Assembly (NCBI RefSeq): GCF_016865525.2
Contig: NZ_CP075169.1
Span: 3,782,337 to 3,846,336, forward strand
Direction: 5' to 3'
Source of the DNA: Sodalis ligni
GTDB taxonomy: Bacteria > Pseudomonadota > Gammaproteobacteria > Enterobacterales > Enterobacteriaceae
Length of the DNA stretch: 64,000 nt
Shown: positions 59,201 through 64,000 of the stretch, piece by piece
Position numbering within the stretch: the stretch's first letter is position 1
How the letters are laid out: the number at the start of each line of letters is the position of its first letter
Notes under the pieces: model-generated
What the model was told of the DNA's origin: nothing
The model's input: only the letters and a program-made list of their open reading frames with translations
Database searches by the model: none
Made by a program: the position numbers and the translations under genes

Positions 59201-59944
59201 TTATCCTTTAATAATGGATATAGTCCGATCGGAGTTCAGAATAATCGCCGCGATAATGGCAAATACCGCGATGGCCATAATACCCAGATGTAAAAATGCC
59301 ACTAAAAAGAAACCCAGGTAAAAGAACGGCATTAACCGTTTTTTTCCCAGGAACGATACCAGCATGGCGATACCCAGCGCCGGCATGATGCCGCCGATGA
59401 CCTGGAAAGCGCTCACTAGACTCGGCGGGATCATCGCCAGCATCTGTTTCATGAAATCGGCGCCGAAATACACCATACAAAAGGCCGGCAGGCCTACCAG
59501 CACCAATGCCACAAAAAACGACGGCACATAATTCATCATGCGCATGCCGGTAATATTGCCGCGATCCAGCATGGCTTCCGCCTTATGGACCCACAGGGCG
59601 TTAATGCTCATCGAGGCCTGGAAAGTCAAAATGCCCAGCAATGAGAACGGCACGGCGAATACCACGGCGGTTGAGGGTTCAGCGCCGCTGAGGATGGTCA
59701 TCGCCGTACCGAATACCGAGGCGACGGGCAGGTTTCCCGGCATGGTGCCGCCGACAGTCATCCAGCCCAGGTAAGCCAGGTTGATATAAGCGGCGGCTTT
59801 CATCCCCTCGATAGGCGAACCTAACGCCAGGGCAACCAGAAAACCCGAGATGATGGGGTATAACCAAGTGCGGGTAACCAAATGCGTTACCCACCAATTA
59901 CTGAGTATGGCGATCAAGGCGACCAGAATGGCTGAGATTAGCAT
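59201..59944 (-). CDS. PTS mannose/sorbose-family IIC component
   Basis: 247 residues with about seven helices. IIC-Man family features are YPIISGFLVALALGSPIEGM, INLAYLGWMTVGGTMPGNL and SFQVIGGIMPALGI-like AFQVIGGIMPALGIAM. It forms the sugar-conducting part of the transporter with IID. It is the only complete one of the four PTS genes in this operon, lying between IIB and IID. Confidence 0.9.
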   Translation of the reverse strand: MLISAILVALIAILSNWWVTHLVTRTWLYPIISGFLVALALGSPIEGMKAAAYINLAYLGWMTVGGTMPGNLPVASVFGTAMTILSGAEPSTAVVFAVPFSLLGILTFQASMSINALWVHKAEAMLDRGNITGMRMMNYVPSFFVALVLVGLPAFCMVYFGADFMKQMLAMIPPSLVSAFQVIGGIMPALGIAMLVSFLGKKRLMPFFYLGFFLVAFLHLGIMAIAVFAIIAAIILNSDRTISIIKG

Positions 59945-59996
59945 ACAATATTTCCTTTGATGGCGTAGGAGTACGGTACAACTGTTTTGTTTGATT

Positions 59997-60478
59997 TTAT
60001 AATAACGGCATTAATTCCATCGGAGCATCGTTGGGCAGAACCTGAATATGGATCGGCAGGCCAATCGTATTGATTTGTTGAAACGCTTTTCGTTCTTTAT
60101 CGGAAGCGGCGAGATTACGGTACAGCCGGGAACGGTTTTCGTTTACGCCCATGCCACCGATGGTTAATTCATCGAAAACCACTCTGCCTTCCAGCATTTT
60201 CAGAACAGGGATCGGGCTTTTTACCAAAATGATAATTTGGTCATTTTTACCGTCATTGCTAATAGCATTCAAAATGTCTATTGCTGTTTCGGCATTATAG
60301 ATATTCAATGTCATATGGCTGGGTACGGCCATTTCCAGCACTGATATCATAAACTCATCGTTAACAAGCTCATCATCGACAATAATAATTCTATTGGCAT
60401 TGAGATGCTTAACCCAGCCGGTCATCACCTGACCGTGAATCAATCTATCATCGATACGTAATAATGCAATTTTGACAT
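59997..60478 (-). pseudogene. PTS mannose-family IIB component, frameshifted at codon 4
   Basis: The main frame carries the IIB domain (MIHGQVMTGWVKHLNANRII, ELTIGGMG, LYRNLAASDKERKAF), about 160 residues when corrected. The conserved phosphorylated His is in RIDDRLIHGQV. The ATG at 60478 leads into a wrong frame after three codons. One more A in the run at 60470-60473 (T on the + strand) gives MSKIALLRIDDRLIHGQV. Without it translation would need a TTG at 60443, losing the N-terminal strand. IIB passes phosphate from IIA to the sugar. Confidence 0.85.
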
Positions 60479-60495
60479 TTTATAACTCCATGAAT

Positions 60496-60882
60496 TTACA
60501 TCGGTTTAATTGCATTGCGTCCCACGGTTATCGCCAGATCAACCAAATCGTCCAGATTGGGTACCTCCCGGCGTTCTAATAAAATATTCACTAGCATCGG
60601 TATATTGATGCCGGCAATCACTCGTGTGGACTTGCGGTTTTTGCAAAATAGGTGGAAGCATTGAACGGACTGCCGGAAAACATATCCACCACAAAAGCAC
60701 GGCTAAATCAGCCGCTACCGTCTCGATAATGCCGGCGAGTTTTTGATTAAGCTTTCAAGATTCTCTCCTGGCATAAAATCCACCGTTACCACGTTTTCCT
60801 GTCTACCAATTAACATATTCGACGTTGCTATCAGCTCATTAGCCAATTTTCCATGCGTTACAATAATGACTGTACATTCCAT
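60496..60882 (-). pseudogene. PTS mannose-family IIA component, three frameshifts
   Basis: The ATG at 60882 follows AAGGAG and opens VIIVTHGKLANELIATSNML, with the phosphorylated His of the EIIA-Man family. The frame then breaks three times, each explained by one missing base: in the T-run at 60740-60744, the A-run at 60693-60696 and the T-run at 60648-60652 (+ strand letters). Corrected, it continues AGIIETVAADLAVL, VVDMFSGSPFNAST and RVIAGINIPMLVNILLERRE and ends NAIKPM, about 130 residues. It is the first gene of the PTS operon, downstream of the -24/-12 promoter. Confidence 0.85.
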
Positions 60883-60983
60883 GCTTGATGACTCCTTTGC
60901 ATGAATTTATTTATTCGAACCCCATCCCATAGCAACGCCTTTGGAGTCTCGAATTCCGCCGGGCTGTTGATGTACTATTGCAT

Positions 60984-60999
60984 TGCAGGAAGCGCGCCA
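60984..60999 (-). promoter_or_regulatory. Sigma-54 (-24/-12) promoter of the PTS operon
   Basis: On the minus strand TGGCGC-GCTTC-CTGCA matches the sigma-54 pattern TGGCAC-N5-TTGCW with correct GG-to-GC spacing. It lies about 100 bases before the IIA start. A LevR-type sigma-54 activator is encoded at the other end of the operon, which supports the assignment. I did not find a clear upstream activator site. Confidence 0.7.
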
Positions 61000-61295
61000 A
61001 CTTTTCAATCAACGCTAACCAATTGATTTAATACCTTAAAATTTACGTAATCATCAGTGTATCCCTTAACGTGGCAGTGTTTTATCTTACTGGGGACAGT
61101 GTATCCCTCGATTGAGTACCGCTGTTGATAGCCGCTATGGCGCGAACGGCCGATCTTTGAGCTATTGATCAACACAAAATTTATTATTCGGAATCTCGCT
61201 GGCGCGCTCGGGGTCACGCCGGATAGCCCGTCACAGGAAAGTAAAGTGGCAAAAGTCTGCCGGGTCACCCTTTATTGAGATAATGGAGACTCGGC

Positions 61296-62024
61296 ATGGA
61301 AAACGAACTCGAACAGGCCGCGCCGCTTTATCTGCATATTGCCCGGGGTATTCGCCAACGTATTGAGTTCGGCGACTATCCGCTCGGGTCGCTGTTGCCG
61401 CCGGAAGGGGAATTATGCCGAGCCTACCGGTGCGGGCGGGCCACCCTGCGGGCCGCGGTGGAATTGCTGGCCCATCGCGGTTATCTGGTAAAAAAACAGG
61501 GCCGGGGCACCACGGTGACGTTGCCGCCATGGCTGGCGGATCCGTCGCTGCCGGTGGGGTTCAGCGATAAAATGGCGCAATTGGACCTGCGGCATCATAC
61601 CGTCATACTTCATGACGCAACGCGGCAACCCGGCGCCGAACAGGGCCGCCTGCTGGGACTGTCCGGCCCTGAGCCGGTGCTGGCCCTGACGCTGCTGCGC
61701 TACGTGGAGGGACATCCGGCGCTGTATGAGGAAATCTTGCTGCCGGCAGCGCGATTTACCGGGCTGGACCGGGATAAAGTGGCCCGCAACGGCCTGTACG
61801 ACACCCTGGCCCGCGACTATAATCTGCTTAGCATGCGCGCCTGGGACGACTATCGGCCCGTGGCGGCGCCGCCGGAGATTGCCCGGCATTTAAACCTGCC
61901 CGCCGGCCAGCCCTGTATTGAAATCACCCGGCTGTCCCGCTCGCGGGACATACCGTTCGAACTGACGGTAAGCCATACCAATACCGAATACTATCCGCTA
62001 CGATTTCATTATCTACGAGGTTAA
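61296..62024 (+). CDS. GntR-family regulator with UTRA domain
   Basis: 242 residues. The N-terminal winged HTH (LYLHIARGIRQRIEFGDYPL, LLPPEGELCRAYRCGRATLR) is followed by a UTRA ligand domain (PVLALTLLRYVEGHPALYEE, PCIEITRLSRSRDIPFELTV). GGAG lies seven bases before the ATG. UTRA regulators respond to sugar phosphates or amino sugars. The next gene is the stub of a PTS IIB component of the AgaV type, so this was probably the regulator of a second, now deleted, amino-sugar PTS operon. Confidence 0.85.
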   Translation: MENELEQAAPLYLHIARGIRQRIEFGDYPLGSLLPPEGELCRAYRCGRATLRAAVELLAHRGYLVKKQGRGTTVTLPPWLADPSLPVGFSDKMAQLDLRHHTVILHDATRQPGAEQGRLLGLSGPEPVLALTLLRYVEGHPALYEEILLPAARFTGLDRDKVARNGLYDTLARDYNLLSMRAWDDYRPVAAPPEIARHLNLPAGQPCIEITRLSRSRDIPFELTVSHTNTEYYPLRFHYLRG

Positions 62025-62212
62025 TTATTACAGCGCTGCAAGGTTCGCTCCCCTTCCTTGCAGCCTTGCAATAAAACCATAGCATCTTGTAGCCTTCCGC
62101 CGTTTTTCTCCGTGCACAATGCCTGTGTCCCTTCTTTGCATCCACCCTGCCTGTTTTCCCCCACGGATGCGAAGACGGGATACGGTCAGTCTTAACGGCA
62201 AGGAAAAACATC

Positions 62213-62335
62213 ATGGCAACTCCCAATATTCTCTTATTGCGCATCGATAATCGCCTGGTCCACGGACAGGTCGGCGTCGCATGGTCCTCTTCACTGGGCG
62301 CGAACCTGCTGCCGGCGGCGGAAAGCGCCATTTAA
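62213..62335 (+). pseudogene. Stub of a PTS IIB gene (AgaV-like), 40 codons
   Basis: The frame reads NILLLRIDNRLVHGQVGVAW, the unmistakable IIB-Man N-terminus with its phosphorylation His. It then passes through SLGANLL into PAAESAI and a stop. IIB proteins have about 160 residues, so three quarters and any following IIC, IID and IIA genes are missing. The ATG at 62213 has AAGGAAA upstream. It sits directly behind the GntR/UTRA gene. Confidence 0.7.
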
Positions 62336-62640
62336 TATGTGATTCAGGACACAGTTTCAACACAGCAAAAATACCCTCTCCCGGCCGCCGGATGGAAATA
62401 CATCAATAAAACAGCTGATATATATTCCGGTGGATCCCCCCGCCGGTTCGATCTCAATTCGTTATGCCTATTATTCCGGGAGAAATACATTAACGTTCAT
62501 GGATCATTACATTCTGGCGTTTGAAATATAGTTTTATTGTATTTAAGCTTCGTTTAATACTGATATTGTATTGCTCCAGAATATCGTGAGAGAGTTGATA
62601 ACCAAGTATGACGGGTATATAGCAATAGCAAGGACATGAT
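62336..62640. other. Intergenic region with a half-copy of the MITE-like end
   Basis: About 300 bases between the IIB stub and kdoO, AT-rich in the second half. At 62604-62618 the 15-mer AAGTATGACGGGTAT equals one end of the repeat at 49014-49118 without its partner end. No gene is supported. Confidence 0.5.
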
Positions 62641-63549
62641 ATGTCAGATAATAAAATTGTCTTTGAGCACGCCGTAACCACGTTTACCCATGAACGGTGG
62701 GACGCGGACGGGCAAGATGCGCCTTTCGCCCTGGAAGCGCTGGAAGAGGGAAAAATACTTTTTTTCCCCCACCTCTCGTTTAGCCTGACCGCGGATGAAA
62801 TCGCCCTCCTGGATCCGACGCTGGTGGATCCGAAACGGAAGAATATCAGCTTCCAGCCGCTGAAAAACCGGCTCACCGGGGTGGCGGCGACGGAACGAAT
62901 CCCGGCGGTACGGCATTTGCTTGAACGCTACTACCAGGACTGCTGCCGTCTGGCGGCGGCGATACTCCCCCTATACCGGCAGACCCTGCACAGCCCCGCC
63001 AATACCCTGCGGCTGCATCCGATTACCGCCTGGACAAACACCCCCTCATGGCGCAAAGACGATAGCCGCCTGCATGTGGATGCCTTCCCTTCACGCCCTA
63101 CCCACGGCCAGCGCATACTGCGCATCTTCACCAATATCAATCCCAACGGGGAAAACCGCTCCTGGCGGGTGGGTGAGCCTTTTCCGCAGCTGGCGCAGCG
63201 CTTCCTGCCGAATCTCGGCCGCTACTCCCCGCTGAACAGCTGGCTGCTGAACAAGATGGGCATCACCAAAACCCGCCGCAGCCACTATGACCATCTGATG
63301 CTGCAGCTGCACGACGCCATGAAGTCGGACCGGGATTACCAGCAGTACGGACCGCAGCTGGCGGTGGATTTCCCCCCCGGCAGCAGCTGGATCTGTTTTT
63401 CCGATCAGACGCCCCACGCGGCGATGAACGGGCAATTCATGCTGGAACAGACTTTTTTCTTGCCGCCGGAGGCCATGAAAAATCCTCGCCGCGCGCCGGT
63501 AAAGGTACTGGAGTCTCTGCTGCATAAGCCGCTGATTCAGCCTTTTTGA
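62641..63549 (+). CDS. kdoO: Kdo hydroxylase family protein (KdoO)
   Basis: 302 residues, matching KdoO of Burkholderia and Yersinia, an Fe(II)/2-oxoglutarate dioxygenase. It hydroxylates Kdo of lipopolysaccharide to Ko, on the cytoplasmic side of the inner membrane. The iron ligands are visible as LHVDAFPSRPTHG (HxD) and the distal His in SDQTPHAAMNGQF. Family segments are LRIFTNINPNGENRSWRVGE and LMLQLHDAMKSD. AAGGA precedes the ATG. It is complete and stands alone. The modification would make the LPS inner core more acid-stable. Confidence 0.85.
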   Translation: MSDNKIVFEHAVTTFTHERWDADGQDAPFALEALEEGKILFFPHLSFSLTADEIALLDPTLVDPKRKNISFQPLKNRLTGVAATERIPAVRHLLERYYQDCCRLAAAILPLYRQTLHSPANTLRLHPITAWTNTPSWRKDDSRLHVDAFPSRPTHGQRILRIFTNINPNGENRSWRVGEPFPQLAQRFLPNLGRYSPLNSWLLNKMGITKTRRSHYDHLMLQLHDAMKSDRDYQQYGPQLAVDFPPGSSWICFSDQTPHAAMNGQFMLEQTFFLPPEAMKNPRRAPVKVLESLLHKPLIQPF

Positions 63550-63688
63550 CGTCGATCCCGTCCGGCGAGGTCGGCGCTGCCCGGTTTATCCTGCGCGGCG
63601 CGTTCGGGCCAAAGCCCGGACAATCGCGCATTCAGCCGCCCCGCTCCCCGCCCGCGGCGTGCCCGTGCAAATGCCCGTGTAAATTCCC

Positions 63689-64000
63689 TTATAATAAATA
63701 GCGCAGTACAGTGCCGGTTTCCCACCAATACCCCCAGTCGCTATCATCCCCCTTAGCCAGGTAGGTCTCAGTCAATGCCAGGCAAAGGGCATAATTTCCC
63801 TGCATCAATGCGTCAATAAAGGCCGCCGGGAAAAACGGTTCCGCCGGGGAGCGCCGTCCCGCCCGTGACCTTATCCGGCTGATGGCGAGAATCACGCAGC
63901 AGAACCGGACAAAGCGCTGTTTCTCCGGGGAGCGCGGCATCATCCTGGTGAGAAAAAGCGCGCTGTAGACATAGTCTTCAAACGGCCCGTGCCGGGCTTC
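63689..64000 (-). CDS. Hypothetical protein (partial, runs off window end)
   Basis: At least 103 residues are visible; the frame stays open to base 64000, so the N-terminus is outside. The sequence is rich in aromatic and basic residues (RHGPFEDYVYSALFLTRMMP, LALTETYLAKGDDSDWGYWW) and ends TVLRYLL. No signal peptide or membrane helix can be judged from this part. I do not recognise a family. An in-frame ATG at 63943 exists but the continuous upstream frame argues for a longer gene. Confidence 0.45.
   Translation of the reverse strand, partial: EARHGPFEDYVYSALFLTRMMPRSPEKQRFVRFCCVILAISRIRSRAGRRSPAEPFFPAAFIDALMQGNYALCLALTETYLAKGDDSDWGYWWETGTVLRYLL

Noticed and set aside
61005..61268. Minus-strand frame of 87 codons before the GntR gene, considered as an IS remnant
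   Set aside because: No transposase motif and no inverted ends; I could not support a mobile element.

Overview
The window looks like a chromosomal segment of an enterobacterium (Enterobacterales). It carries an E. coli-like bcsRQABC/bcsEFG cellulose locus, yidH-yidG, CdaR with glycerate-uptake genes, mannose-family PTS genes and KdoO. Many accessory genes are broken by single-base deletions, a nonsense codon, internal deletions or truncation. That pattern fits a recently host-restricted, Sodalis-like lineage in early genome decay. It also fits a draft assembly with under-called homopolymers. The species is inference.

Layout. (1) 0-13.9 kb is a mixed accessory region: a partial TIM-barrel isomerase with an SDR, a divergent TetR with a palindromic operator, an aldo/keto reductase, a CsgG-DUF4810-DUF799 lipoprotein operon, an MFS-cyclase pair, a FecCD permease remnant, PanE, a DMT exporter, LysR, a stub XRE regulator, TehA and an SDR. 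(2) 14.0-22.0 kb is a ribose-type sugar ABC operon (transketolase remnant, SDR, binding protein, DUF2291, ATPase, permease, FGGY-kinase remnant, SDR) with a divergent DeoR regulator. At least four of its genes are broken. Kinase and transketolase each keep both ends but have lost the middle. (3) 22.0-35.0 kb is the cellulose synthesis locus. bcsA has an in-frame amber codon between its catalytic motifs and the BcsC barrel is frameshifted; bcsB, bcsQ, bcsR, bcsE, bcsF and bcsG read through. A 108-bp tandem repeat (five copies) follows bcsG, then yidH-yidG.

(4) 36.9-47.5 kb is a ten-gene catabolic cluster on the + strand: gentisate-dioxygenase-like cupin, LVIVD beta-propeller, RidA, GST, a NitT/TauT-type ABC importer, aldehyde dehydrogenase, GMC oxidoreductase, a truncated 2-hydroxyacid dehydrogenase and a FadR-type regulator. 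I do not recognise the full pathway, and it is one of the two best candidates for an undescribed system. (5) 47.5-51.6 kb is CdaR with glycerate kinase and a GntP-type permease, the last two frameshifted. (6) 52.1-61.0 kb is the second candidate: a LevR-type sigma-54 activator (multiply frameshifted) facing a mannose-family PTS operon (IIA, IIB, IIC, IID). The operon also encodes two GatD-like dehydrogenases, a phosphohexuloisomerase-like SIS protein and an allulose-6-phosphate-epimerase-like protein, behind a -24/-12 promoter. The set would turn an imported hexitol-type substrate into fructose 6-phosphate (inference). (7) 61.3-64.0 kb holds a GntR/UTRA regulator next to a 40-residue stub of a second PTS IIB gene, then KdoO (Kdo hydroxylase) and an unrecognised partial gene.

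Nearly every frameshift is explained by the loss of one base in a run of identical bases. Deciding between real decay and sequencing error is the main open question for anyone using this annotation.
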